Assembly: GCF_014648035.1 (NCBI RefSeq)
Contig: NZ_BMQI01000013.1
Location: 1 to 64,000, forward strand
DNA: 64,000 nucleotides
Direction: 5' to 3'
From: Shewanella algicola
Lineage (GTDB): Bacteria > Pseudomonadota > Gammaproteobacteria > Enterobacterales > Shewanellaceae
Both the position numbers and the translations under genes were made by a program. Position 1 is the first letter of the stretch. Every line of letters begins with the position of its first letter. The notes beneath the pieces were generated by a model that made no database searches, had not been told where the DNA came from, and worked only from the letters and a program-made list of their open reading frames with translations. Shown one piece after another: positions 1 to 8,343 of this stretch.

Positions 1-12
1 CTTGGGAGGCGT

Positions 13-40
13 ATTTTACGCTTTCCCGTGTTGGCGTCAA
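13..40 (-). promoter_or_regulatory. rRNA-operon-type promoter P2, reading left out of the window
   Basis: On the minus strand there is TTGACG, a 16-bp spacer and TAAAAT, followed by the GC-rich discriminator ACGCCTCCC. An A-tract (UP-like) lies upstream. It is about 117 bp downstream of a second rRNA-like promoter, the P1/P2 spacing of E. coli rrn operons. The transcribed gene, presumably an rRNA operon, lies outside the window to the left. A strong stable-RNA promoter is well supported; the identity of the RNA is inferred. Confidence 0.8.
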
Positions 41-129
41 GTGTTTTTTCAAACTTTCTTTTCACCCTTAAAAGTTTCAACTTGAACCTTTCAACCTGTC
101 AGCGACGTCTGCCGTGTCAGTGGTTGCGC

Positions 130-157
130 ATTATAGGGAGCTTAAATTTTTGTGCAA
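130..157 (-). promoter_or_regulatory. rRNA-operon-type promoter P1
   Basis: On the minus strand there is TTGCAC, a 16-bp spacer ending CTCCC and TATAAT, followed by GCGCAACCACTGACACGG. This closely resembles the start region of E. coli rrn P1 promoters. AT-rich sequence upstream of the -35 element fits an UP element. Stringent control through the GC-rich discriminator is expected from the family and was not shown here. Confidence 0.85.
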
Positions 158-219
158 GCGTAAAAAGCAGAAATATTGCAAAAACATGACTGAGAGGTGC
201 TTTTTCAATCGAAAAGAAC

Positions 220-247
220 AAAAAAGGGACTATTCGTCCCTTTTTTG
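220..247 (-). terminator. Terminator of ccoG
   Basis: An 11-bp perfect stem (AAAAAAGGGAC / GTCCCTTTTTT) with loop TATTC lies just past the ccoG stop codon. It ends in a T-run on either strand, so it may act in both directions and insulate ccoG from the rRNA promoters. Confidence 0.85.
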
Positions 248-263
248 GCTATTTTGCTCAGTT

Positions 264-1691
264 TTAACCGCCAAAAAATCGAGTTTCTTGTTTTATCTCT
301 ACTGGATTGCCATCAATCTCTGCAGTGATTTTAATATCAATCTTGGTAATGGTTCTTTTCAGCTCAATTGGGTCTACTGCAATACTTACCGGTAATGTTA
401 AAACTTCACCTGCCTCAATAGAGACATGCTGTGGTCCTATCCATTGTGCATTAGATAACCCTTCAACACTTAATTCATATTCCTGGGGTTGCTCTGTTTT
501 ATTGAGGATTTTTAATGTGAATGTATTTTCGGTATTACCTTGGTTGTTTTCTCTGAATAACGAATTACGATCGCGGATGACATCCATTCTAACGGGTGCG
601 ATGGTGGCACTTGCATAAATGAATAACATCACCATTACCGTTAATACGACTCCATAACCCATTAGCTTTGGACGTAAGACTTTTTGTTGTACACCTTCGA
701 GTTTGTTTTCGGTGGTGTAGCTAATTAAGCCTTTGTCATATCCCATGCGCTCCATTGTATTATCACAAGCATCAATACAGGCTCCACAGTTAATACATTC
801 ATATTGTAAACCGTTACGGATATCGATCCCTGTTGGGCATACCTGCACACATAAGTCACAATCTATGCAGTCACCTAACCCCATTTCTTTTGGGTCTTGC
901 TTACGGGTACGTGGACCACGAGTTTCACCTCGTGCCGAGTCGTATCCAACTATATAAGTGTTCTTGTCAAACATTGCAGCTTGGAAGCGTGCATAAGGAC
1001 ACATGTGAATACACATGATTTCTCGCATCCACCCTGCATTGCCGTATGTAGCAATCGTAAAGAAGATAATCCAGAAATAGATAGCACCGCTGGCATTGAG
1101 GGTAATGAAGTCGATATAAAGTTCACGACTAGGGATAAAATAGGATACGAAGGTTGTGGCGGTAATGAGTGAGACGAGGAGCCACGATGTATGTTTTGCT
1201 GTTTTACGCCATAACTTGTTAAAGCTCCATGGCATTTGGTCAAGCTTGATACGTTTATTACGCGCACCTTCGAACTTTTCTTCAAACCATATAAAGATAA
1301 AGGTCCACACGGTTTGTGGGCAAGTGTACCCACACCATACCCGGCCAAGGTATGTCGTCACAAAAAATAGCCCAAAAGCGGCAATGGTGAATAGAGCGGC
1401 CAGTAATGTTAGGTCTTGTGGCCAAATGGTTAAGCTGAATACATGGAACTTCTGTTGAGCAAGATCAAACCATACTGCTTGACGATCTCCCCAGGGTAAC
1501 CATGGTAATAATAAGAATAAAGACATTGCCACCCACCCCATTTGGCGACGTAACTTAGTCCATAACCCATCAATAGCACGAACGTAAATACGGTTGCGCG
1601 GATTGAAACGGTCTGCTTTACTGGCATCTGGTTGATGGATTTTGATACGTTGGTGTTTAGCGAAATCCTTGGGGTTAGATTCTTTCGTCAT
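264..1691 (-). CDS. ccoG: Cytochrome c oxidase accessory protein CcoG (FixG/RdxA family)
   Basis: Integral-membrane polyferredoxin of 475 aa. It is needed for maturation of cbb3-type oxidase; in studied bacteria it acts as a copper reductase. Hydrophobic segments lie near residues 51-67, 92-114, 167-186, 200-220 and 344-364. The CopY-like motif WCGYTCP is at residues 119-125 and C-x3-C is at 227-231. Two 4Fe-4S clusters are formed by Cys275/278/281/285 and Cys299/302/305/309. The C-terminal third is the Ig-like FixG_C domain. The start is an ATG preceded by AAGG. The ccoNOPQ genes are not in the window; the gene stands alone with its own terminator, next to the rRNA-type promoters. Confidence 0.95.
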   Translation of the reverse strand: MTKESNPKDFAKHQRIKIHQPDASKADRFNPRNRIYVRAIDGLWTKLRRQMGWVAMSLFLLLPWLPWGDRQAVWFDLAQQKFHVFSLTIWPQDLTLLAALFTIAAFGLFFVTTYLGRVWCGYTCPQTVWTFIFIWFEEKFEGARNKRIKLDQMPWSFNKLWRKTAKHTSWLLVSLITATTFVSYFIPSRELYIDFITLNASGAIYFWIIFFTIATYGNAGWMREIMCIHMCPYARFQAAMFDKNTYIVGYDSARGETRGPRTRKQDPKEMGLGDCIDCDLCVQVCPTGIDIRNGLQYECINCGACIDACDNTMERMGYDKGLISYTTENKLEGVQQKVLRPKLMGYGVVLTVMVMLFIYASATIAPVRMDVIRDRNSLFRENNQGNTENTFTLKILNKTEQPQEYELSVEGLSNAQWIGPQHVSIEAGEVLTLPVSIAVDPIELKRTITKIDIKITAEIDGNPVEIKQETRFFGG

Positions 1692-1767
1692 TTTACAGCC
1701 TTACTGCTTTAATATTGAACGACAACTAGCTTATTATATAGGTAATAACACATTATTGGATAAAAAG

Positions 1768-2115
1768 ATGAGAGGCTGGATAGGTTTAGCAATAATCGCG
1801 GGGATTGTATATTACTTCGCGACTGAAACTGACAAGCTTGATAAGCCAATTAATGACATAAAAAGTATGTTTACTAAGGCTGACAATAAGCTTGATTCTA
1901 TGACGGGTACCAAAATCATTAAAATAGACAAGCATATACCGCAAGTTAAATCAGAAATTCGAGAACGGTTATCAACGCAAGAGAGCCGAGAGTTAGATAG
2001 AGTGTTTGCCAGTAATGAGTCTATTGCTGAGTTTAAAACTCAATATTGCAATAGTAGTGCACGTCATTCGGTGTTTTCCAAAGAGAACTTACAATTTATT
2101 TGCGATAAAATTTGA
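1768..2115 (+). CDS. Small membrane-anchored protein of unknown function
   Basis: Protein of 115 aa starting MRGWIGLAII. An N-terminal hydrophobic stretch (about residues 4-17) looks like an uncleaved anchor. A charged, mostly helical region follows, with two cysteines late in the protein (in QYCNSS and FICDKI). I recognise no family. The frame stays open 42 codons upstream, but that extension runs back into ccoG, and the internal ATG with the hydrophobic start is the better choice. The ribosome-binding site is weak. It is divergent from ccoG and upstream of menB, with no sign of shared function. Confidence 0.6.
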   Translation: MRGWIGLAIIAGIVYYFATETDKLDKPINDIKSMFTKADNKLDSMTGTKIIKIDKHIPQVKSEIRERLSTQESRELDRVFASNESIAEFKTQYCNSSARHSVFSKENLQFICDKI

Positions 2116-2213
2116 TACCTGAGTTAGTTAACGGTTTTATGGTAACAGATTGACCTAAGTAACAAATAAGCCTAGCCTTTATGTAAAATTTACAATAGGG
2201 GTTAGGTTTTTTT

Positions 2214-3128
2214 ATGACGCAATCACACACAGAATCGGTATCTGACATCTTTGACCCAGCCTTATGGGATGTTGTCGATGAGTTCAATTTTACTGATATC
2301 ACTTATCATCGAGCCAAATCACAAGGCACTGTCCGTATTGCGATTAATCGGCCTGACTGTTTAAACTCATTTCGCCCCAAAACGGTAGACGAGCTCTTTA
2401 TTGCGTTAGACCATGCCAGACAATGGTCTGATGTGGGTTGCGTGCTACTAACCGGGAACGGGCCTTCCGCAAAAGGTCAGTATTCATTTTGTGCCGGCGG
2501 CGATCAGCGTATTCGCGGCAAAGATGGCTACAAATACGAAGGTGCTGAAGAAGGCCAACCAGATGTTGCCCGCATGGGGCGCCTGCATATTCTAGAAGTA
2601 CAGCGACTTATTCGCTTTATGCCTAAAGTGGTCATTGCGGTTGTACCCGGTTGGGCTGTTGGCGGCGGCCATAGCTTGCATGTAGTGTGTGATTTAACAC
2701 TAGCGTCTAAAGAACATGCAGTATTTAAACAAACCGACCCTGATGTAGGCAGTTTTGACTCTGGATACGGCAGCGCCTACCTAGCCAAGATGATAGGCCA
2801 AAAACGCGCCCGTGAAATCTTCTTCCTTGGCTTTAATTACACCGCCGAAGAAGCCTTTAATATGGGTATGGTTAACCGAGCGATACCACATGCAGAGCTC
2901 GAAACAGAAGCATTAGCCTGGGCCAAAGAAATTAACTCAAAATCGCCTACTGCAATGCGCATGCTTAAGTATGGCTTTAATATGACAGACGATGGTTTAG
3001 TGGGCCAACAGCTATTTGCGGGAGAAGCCACACGTTTAGCTTATGCAAGCGAAGAAGCGCGGGAAGGGCGTGATGCATTTTTAGAAAAGCGCGACCAGGA
3101 TTTCTCACGTTTTCCTTGGCACTACTAA
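2214..3128 (+). CDS. menB: 1,4-dihydroxy-2-naphthoyl-CoA synthase
   Basis: Crotonase-fold enzyme of menaquinone biosynthesis that cyclises o-succinylbenzoyl-CoA to dihydroxynaphthoyl-CoA. At 304 aa it is the usual length. Family signatures are the CAGGDQR oxyanion segment, GWAVGGGHSLH, the DPDVGSFDSGYGSAYLA active-site stretch and the C-terminal QDFSRFPWHY. The ATG at 2214 follows an AGGGGTTAGG purine run. It is a single gene with a strong terminator after it; other men genes are not here. Menaquinone is central to anaerobic respiration in Shewanella, which fits the proposed host. Confidence 0.96.
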   Translation: MTQSHTESVSDIFDPALWDVVDEFNFTDITYHRAKSQGTVRIAINRPDCLNSFRPKTVDELFIALDHARQWSDVGCVLLTGNGPSAKGQYSFCAGGDQRIRGKDGYKYEGAEEGQPDVARMGRLHILEVQRLIRFMPKVVIAVVPGWAVGGGHSLHVVCDLTLASKEHAVFKQTDPDVGSFDSGYGSAYLAKMIGQKRAREIFFLGFNYTAEEAFNMGMVNRAIPHAELETEALAWAKEINSKSPTAMRMLKYGFNMTDDGLVGQQLFAGEATRLAYASEEAREGRDAFLEKRDQDFSRFPWHY

Positions 3129-3176
3129 GGCTTAACTTATCTACAAAGTAGATGCCTAGAACACTGCAACCTCATT

Positions 3177-3213
3177 AATAATAAAAGTCCTTTTTAAGGG
3201 CTTTTATTATTTT
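3177..3213 (+). terminator. Terminator of menB
   Basis: Long stem AATAATAAAAGTCC / GGGCTTTTATTATT with a short T-rich loop, ending in a T-run. Confidence 0.85.
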
Positions 3214-3277
3214 ATGATTAAAAAACAATCCTAATCGAAATTATCATTTGAAACAATCGAATCAACCCTCTTTACAT

Positions 3278-3296
3278 GATAATGAGAACTGTTATC
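3278..3296 (+). promoter_or_regulatory. Fur-box-like operator before the DUF2061 gene
   Basis: The 19-mer GATAATGAGAACTGTTATC matches the classical Fur box on its reverse strand at 14 of 19 positions. It lies between a possible -35 TTTACA (3271) and -10 TATCAT (3293) and about 30 bp before the start codon. Iron regulation is inferred. Confidence 0.55.
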
Positions 3297-3326
3297 ATTT
3301 GATTAAATCAACAGGGGGGATTCATC

Positions 3327-3548
3327 ATGAAAAAGACTATTAGCTTTGCCATCTTACACTTCAGCGTCGCATTTACGATTACCTATTTATTAACAGGTAG
3401 CATTGTTATCGGTGGTGCGATTGCCTTACTAGAACCCGCTGTGAATACCGTGGTGTTTTATTTCCATGACAAAGTCTGGAAGAACATTGAGTCTAAACAG
3501 GCTCATTCTGTAGCAATATCAGCGGAGCCTGCTCAGCTTGCTAACTAG
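3327..3548 (+). CDS. DUF2061 small membrane protein
   Basis: Protein of 73 aa. Two hydrophobic segments (about residues 5-23 and 25-45) are followed by FYFHDKVWKN, the pattern of DUF2061 inner-membrane proteins of unknown function. The ATG is preceded by AGGGGGGA. It is monocistronic, and the only regulatory clue is the Fur-like site upstream. The gene is convergent with the GH42 gene, with about 50 bp between stop codons. Confidence 0.8.
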   Translation: MKKTISFAILHFSVAFTITYLLTGSIVIGGAIALLEPAVNTVVFYFHDKVWKNIESKQAHSVAISAEPAQLAN

Positions 3549-3597
3549 TCACATCATGGTTAACGACTAACCATAATGTGACCAGATACAAACAAGA

Positions 3598-5562
3598 TTA
3601 TACGAGTTTAACGATTGCTACGTCATAAGCAGCAAGGTTTGCACTGCCTAATACATATTGACCTTGTAACTCACTCGGTACAGTTTGTGAGTAGCCTGCA
3701 TAGTTAAATAAATAAGCATAATTACCACGTTGCACAAGACGCATATCTTTTGGCAGTGCAATAGTCGCTAGCCCTAATTCTGCCGCTAACACCGTAAAAT
3801 ACTCGAGCAAAAACGCATCACACGTGAGTGTGGCCACATAACTGGTATTTTGATGACGTGCGAGTGCTGGGTTACCGTCATGATAAGTCGCGACAACATT
3901 AACACCCTCCGCAAGTTCTAACTCTTCACGCCAACACTGGCTTTCAAATTTAGCCCCGTTAAAATGCAATACTTCACTGCAATCTGGACGAATGGTTTCT
4001 GTTGATAACACTTTTACAGGTACTAATGCTTGCAATACGCCAGGCGCTAGCATTGGTACTAATGACAATTCATCGGTTTTGCTGCCAGAGCGCGGACCTA
4101 TCACCAGGTGCACATTAGCTTTCTGACATTTCTCAACAAATGCTTGTGGCACGATGGGTAAACATGGTGCCACTACTAGAGCATACTGAGTTAAGTCGTG
4201 GTCTACTGACACAAAATCAACGGCTAACCCTAATTGGCGTAACGCCGAGTAATAAGCAAATTCAACGCGCTGATGATTATAACTGTCACCCTGACGTTCA
4301 ATTTCGGTCACCCACTGGCTATTTGCCCCCGTTACAATCGCCACTTTAGCTTGTACAGGATCGCTAATGGTAAAATCGACTTTAGCCAATTCATCACGCA
4401 TTTGTTCCACTTCAGTCCAGGCTGCAGCTTTTGAATTGTCGTTACGCTTAATACCTGCATGCATCTGCTCTTGAGCAAACGGTACTTGGCGCCAGCGAAA
4501 ATAACATACGCAGTCTGCGCCATGAGCAAAGGCTTGCCAGGACCACAGTCTGACCATGCCTTTTTCAGGACGCGGATTATGGTGTGCCCAGTTTACTGGC
4601 CCCGGTTGTTGCTCCATTACCCAAAAGTTTTTATTGCTGACGCCACGGCTTTGGTCAAATGAATAACTTGAAAAGTCAGGGTGACCGGTACGCATGTAGG
4701 GTTTAAATTGTTCCGCAGGCATGTGTTTAAAGAACATGTCTGAACGACCTAACGGATAATTATCATAGCTAACAAAATCAAGATTTTTAGCTAACGCAAA
4801 GTTATCAGCCTGGGTGTCTACCAGCGGAATAAAGTTGTGGGTGACAAAACGATTGGGGGCGTGGGCACGAATGATTTCAATCATCGAATCGTGAAACTTA
4901 ACCACTTGATCTGAACTAAAACGACGATACGCCAATTGATGTGCAGGATTGGTTTCGGTCACAGCTAAAATAGGCAACTCGATTTGCTCAAAGTCTTGGT
5001 ACTCCATCGACCAAAACACGTTACCCCATGCCGTGTTGAGCTTTTCAACATCATGTTGATAATAGTCTTTACACCACTGTTGAAATGCCAACTTAGCCAC
5101 TAACGAACCGCTATGTGTTGTGTCATGACACGCTATTTCATTGTCGGTTTGCCAACCACATACACTGGGGTGCTTACCGTAACGCTCAGCAATCACCGTT
5201 GAAATACGCATGGCTTCACGGAAATAATTTTGGCTAGAAAAATCATAATGACGGCGCGAACCAAAGCCACGTGGAGTGCCGGTGTTAATGTCGACAGGTA
5301 AAATGTCTGGGTATTTATCGATTAACCATTTAGGAGGCGTTGCCGTTGGGGTGCACATGATCACCTGTAGCCCTTCATTGGCAAGCGTTTCAATCGCACG
5401 GTCTAACCACTCAAAAGAATATTTTCCGTCGCGGGCTTCAATTCTAGACCATGCAAACTCGCCAATTCGCACATACTGTAATCCGAGCTGACGCATTTCT
5501 TTCGCGTCTTGTTGCCACATAGATTCAGGCCAATGCTCTGGGTAATAGCAAACTCCTAACAT
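3598..5562 (-). CDS. GH42 beta-galactosidase
   Basis: Cytoplasmic glycoside hydrolase (no signal peptide) of 654 aa that releases beta-linked terminal galactose. The GH42 A-domain starts at MLGVCYYPEHW. The acid/base Glu142 sits in QTDNEIACH and the nucleophile Glu317 in FWVMEQQPGPVNWAHHN. The middle and C-terminal domains follow to the normal GH42 length. I chose the ATG at 5562 because GGAG lies 8 bp before it; a TTG four codons upstream is inside that ribosome-binding site. It is divergent from the GH36 gene. A 297-bp inverted-repeat element sits about 40 bp upstream of the start and separates it from the shared control region. Activity on arabinogalactan-type or galactosylglycerol substrates is possible. 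Confidence 0.93.
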   Translation of the reverse strand: MLGVCYYPEHWPESMWQQDAKEMRQLGLQYVRIGEFAWSRIEARDGKYSFEWLDRAIETLANEGLQVIMCTPTATPPKWLIDKYPDILPVDINTGTPRGFGSRRHYDFSSQNYFREAMRISTVIAERYGKHPSVCGWQTDNEIACHDTTHSGSLVAKLAFQQWCKDYYQHDVEKLNTAWGNVFWSMEYQDFEQIELPILAVTETNPAHQLAYRRFSSDQVVKFHDSMIEIIRAHAPNRFVTHNFIPLVDTQADNFALAKNLDFVSYDNYPLGRSDMFFKHMPAEQFKPYMRTGHPDFSSYSFDQSRGVSNKNFWVMEQQPGPVNWAHHNPRPEKGMVRLWSWQAFAHGADCVCYFRWRQVPFAQEQMHAGIKRNDNSKAAAWTEVEQMRDELAKVDFTISDPVQAKVAIVTGANSQWVTEIERQGDSYNHQRVEFAYYSALRQLGLAVDFVSVDHDLTQYALVVAPCLPIVPQAFVEKCQKANVHLVIGPRSGSKTDELSLVPMLAPGVLQALVPVKVLSTETIRPDCSEVLHFNGAKFESQCWREELELAEGVNVVATYHDGNPALARHQNTSYVATLTCDAFLLEYFTVLAAELGLATIALPKDMRLVQRGNYAYLFNYAGYSQTVPSELQGQYVLGSANLAAYDVAIVKLV

Positions 5563-5602
5563 GTTAATCTCCAATAAATTGTGCGTAAACCTCAGGTGAA
5601 CA

Positions 5603-5899
5603 CTAGGACCTGCTGATCTTTGTTGGTTGAATTTTGTTCGAGTTAAAAACGTTTTAATCGAGGCGAATGGATTGAAGCCTAGTCATCTAAGCAACCCTTT
5701 ATTCGCAAAGATGCATTCAACAAAGAGCAAAACGTTTTTAGCCGAACCCTTCGGGCAGCATTTGTTGGCCATTTTTACTGCGTTATCGACTTTTTATGTA
5801 GAATAACTACACACCGAAGTCTCTGCCGCGCCGTTGTAAATGTGAGTAATGGCAAACAATTCGCTGCAAAAACAACCTTGAAAGATCAACAGGCCCTAG
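5603..5899. mobile_element. MITE-like palindromic element
   Basis: About 297 bp with no coding capacity, bounded by imperfect terminal inverted repeats of about 26 bp. The left end starts CTAGGACCTGCTGATCTTT; the reverse complement of the right end starts CTAGGGCCTGTTGATCTTT (about 20 of 26 identical). A nested inverted repeat pairs GTTCG-x3-TAAAAACGTTTT (about 5637) with AAAACGTTTTTAGCCGAAC (about 5733-5752). A third, weaker pair involves GCAGCATTTGTTGGCC. Both ends finish in CTAG, so a target duplication cannot be defined. No transposase is nearby. Confidence 0.65.
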
Positions 5900-5984
5900 A
5901 ATCACAGTTATTTTGTTCTAATGTCATAGCCCTAACAATGCTTATTTGACGAAATTTTAATGGCAGATAATATACTAACTTAGT

Positions 5985-5999
5985 ATTTATATGATATAT
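5985..5999 (-). promoter_or_regulatory. Candidate GntR operator upstream of the GH36 gene
   Basis: The reverse strand reads ATATATCATATAAAT, one mismatch from the palindrome ATTTATCATATAAAT found before galT. It lies 120 bp upstream of the GH36 start in an AT-rich promoter zone. A leader hairpin TACCGCGGAT / ATCCGTGGTA (6026-6057) lies between it and the start codon. The rest of the 557-bp interval between the two galactosidase genes is the MITE-like element. Confidence 0.55.
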
Positions 6000-6120
6000 A
6001 GTATTTTAAATAAGTGGTTCAGTGTTACCGCGGATATCAATGGCTCAATCCGTGGTATTACGATTTAATTATGCAGCACAGAACTGTTAAACGAGACTCT
6101 CAATCAAGGAATGTTTACTC

Positions 6121-8256
6121 ATGTCGCCTCACCCACAATTCGTTTTGCTAAATGGCCAGCACACCAGCTTGATTGTTGATTGCAGCAATAAAACCCCAAC
6201 AATCTTATATTTTGGCAAAAAACTATCGTCAAAAACCACCTACGACATGATGAAGCAACTTAGCACAAGGCAAGAAGCTAAGTGTTCTGTTGTACTTGAG
6301 GCACCGATTTCGCTGTCGCCTTTAATGGGTGAAGGCTTTACTGGTGCACCTGGTATTGAAGTGTTTGATAACAACATTGCTTGGTCTATTGGCGGCGCAC
6401 TAACCTCGGTGACCCAACCCTCTGCCAACGAAACGATTTTTGAGTCTATCGACAGTTTACGTAACTTAAGCGTAAAACATCATTTAATGCTAGACCCCCA
6501 CTCTGACGTGCTCAGTGCCACCACTGAATTAACCAACTTAGGTAGTCGCACTGTTAATGTGAACTGGTGTGCAGCGCCTACTATTCCAATGCCATTGCAT
6601 ATCGACCAAATTATGTCTTTTGAAGGCCGTTGGTCTAATGAGTTTCAACGTAAATCGTTCGATATGTTCTTAGGCAGCTTTGTGCGTGAAAACCGTAAAG
6701 GTAAAACATCGCACGACAACTTCCCTGGCATGGTAATGCACAACAAACTGACCCACGAACAAGGTGGTGAATGTTATGGCTTCCACTTGGGTTGGAGCGG
6801 TAATCACAAAATGCGTGCAGAACTACTGGCTGAAGGTCGCAGTTATGCGCAATTAGGCGAGTTATTAATGCCAGGAGAACTCGCCCTAGCACCCAATGAG
6901 TCTTACACCAGCCCGACACTGTATACCGCCTACTCAAACCAGGGCTTTAGTGGGTTGTCGCATCATTTCCACCAGTTTGTACGTCAATCATTAATCACCG
7001 ACAAAGTGCGCCAAAAACCGCGCCCTGTGCATTACAACACCTGGGAAGGGATTTATTTTGACCATGATGTCGCGGTTTTACAGTCTCTAGCCACTCAAGC
7101 GGCAGACATTGGTGCTGAGCGCTTTGTACTTGATGACGGTTGGTTTAAAGGGCGTCGTGGTGACTTTGCTGGTTTAGGTGATTGGACTGTTGACCGCGAA
7201 ATCTACCCAGACGGTTTGCAGCCATTAATTGATCATGTCAATAACGTCGGCATGGAGTTTGGTTTATGGTTTGAACCAGAAATGGTTAACCCAGACAGTG
7301 ATTTGTATCGTAACCATCCAGAATGGGCACTGCAAACTGCAGGTAACGAGCAACTTAAATTTAGAAAACAGTTGGTGCTAGACATGACCAACCCAGCGGT
7401 AACAGATTATTTATTTAATGCGATTAACGACATTTTGGTTGAGTACCCGCAAATCGTCTACATTAAATGGGATATGAACCGCGACTTAAACCACGCGGGT
7501 AACCTAGCTGGCAAGCCAGCAGTACACCAACAAACACTGGCGGCTTATGCGTTAATAGAACGCTTGAAGCAAGCACATACTCATGTTGAAATTGAAAGCT
7601 GTTCGTCTGGTGGTGCGCGTGTGGATTATGGCGTATTACGTTATACCGATCGTGTTTGGACGTCAGACTCAAACGACGCCTTAGACCGACTTACCATTCA
7701 ACGTGGTTGTTCATTCTTTTTCCCAGCAGAAGTGATAGGCGCGCACGTAGGTCCACGCGATTGTCATATTACAGGCCGCAATATTAGTATTGCCATGCGC
7801 GCCGCGGTGGCGTTCTTTGGTCATATGGGTATTGAAATGGACCCGCGTGAATTAACCGACGACGAACGTCAGCAATTACAACAAATCATTAAACTGCATA
7901 AACAGCATCGTCAATTGATCCACAGCGGCAAGCTAGTGCGCTTAAATACCGATGGCGACTCTATTAATTTTGGTATTGTTAACGCAGAGCAAAGCCAGGG
8001 ATTATTTGCTTATAACAGCGTAAAAGAAACCCAGCGTACTAATCCACCTAAGTTCCACTTTGCCGGATTAGATGCAGATAAAGACTATAAATTATCACTT
8101 GTATGGCCAACTGGGTTCTCGTTCTATTCGCCATCAATATTGAGCGTAATAGAAAACCAAACCTTTAGTGGCGAAGCATTGATGACCTTTGGTATGCAAT
8201 TGCCTATCACCTTCCCGCAGACTTCATTGATTTTTGAATTAAACCAAGTGAAATAA
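6121..8256 (+). CDS. GH36 alpha-galactosidase
   Basis: Cytoplasmic enzyme of 711 aa that removes alpha-linked terminal galactose (melibiose, raffinose family, digalactosylglycerol, floridoside). An N-terminal beta-sandwich domain is followed by a TIM barrel with LDDGWF, GLWFEPEMVNPDSDL and the nucleophile Asp451 in YIKWDMNRDL. The acid/base Asp516 is in WTSDSNDALDR. A C-terminal beta domain closes the protein. No signal peptide is seen. Length matches GH36 enzymes of the AgaA/RafA type. It is divergent from the GH42 gene and ends at a bidirectional terminator. Expression is probably under the DgoR-like regulator through the palindrome at 5985. Confidence 0.94.
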   Translation: MSPHPQFVLLNGQHTSLIVDCSNKTPTILYFGKKLSSKTTYDMMKQLSTRQEAKCSVVLEAPISLSPLMGEGFTGAPGIEVFDNNIAWSIGGALTSVTQPSANETIFESIDSLRNLSVKHHLMLDPHSDVLSATTELTNLGSRTVNVNWCAAPTIPMPLHIDQIMSFEGRWSNEFQRKSFDMFLGSFVRENRKGKTSHDNFPGMVMHNKLTHEQGGECYGFHLGWSGNHKMRAELLAEGRSYAQLGELLMPGELALAPNESYTSPTLYTAYSNQGFSGLSHHFHQFVRQSLITDKVRQKPRPVHYNTWEGIYFDHDVAVLQSLATQAADIGAERFVLDDGWFKGRRGDFAGLGDWTVDREIYPDGLQPLIDHVNNVGMEFGLWFEPEMVNPDSDLYRNHPEWALQTAGNEQLKFRKQLVLDMTNPAVTDYLFNAINDILVEYPQIVYIKWDMNRDLNHAGNLAGKPAVHQQTLAAYALIERLKQAHTHVEIESCSSGGARVDYGVLRYTDRVWTSDSNDALDRLTIQRGCSFFFPAEVIGAHVGPRDCHITGRNISIAMRAAVAFFGHMGIEMDPRELTDDERQQLQQIIKLHKQHRQLIHSGKLVRLNTDGDSINFGIVNAEQSQGLFAYNSVKETQRTNPPKFHFAGLDADKDYKLSLVWPTGFSFYSPSILSVIENQTFSGEALMTFGMQLPITFPQTSLIFELNQVK

Positions 8257-8290
8257 CAAGGTTGTACGCATTCAACTTATCCCCATAAGC

Positions 8291-8320
8291 AAAAGAGCAT
8301 CTAGATTAGATGCTCTTTTT
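8291..8320. terminator. Bidirectional terminator between the GH36 and GntR genes
   Basis: Stem AAAAGAGCATCTA / TAGATGCTCTTTTT with loop GAT. It serves the two convergent genes. Confidence 0.88.
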
Positions 8321-8343
8321 ATTATCGGATTATCAATTAACGA

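Noticed and set aside
114..395. Open frame of 93 codons across the left edge
   Set aside because: It runs through the rRNA-type P1 promoter and the ccoG terminator and overlaps ccoG on the opposite strand; it is a chance frame.
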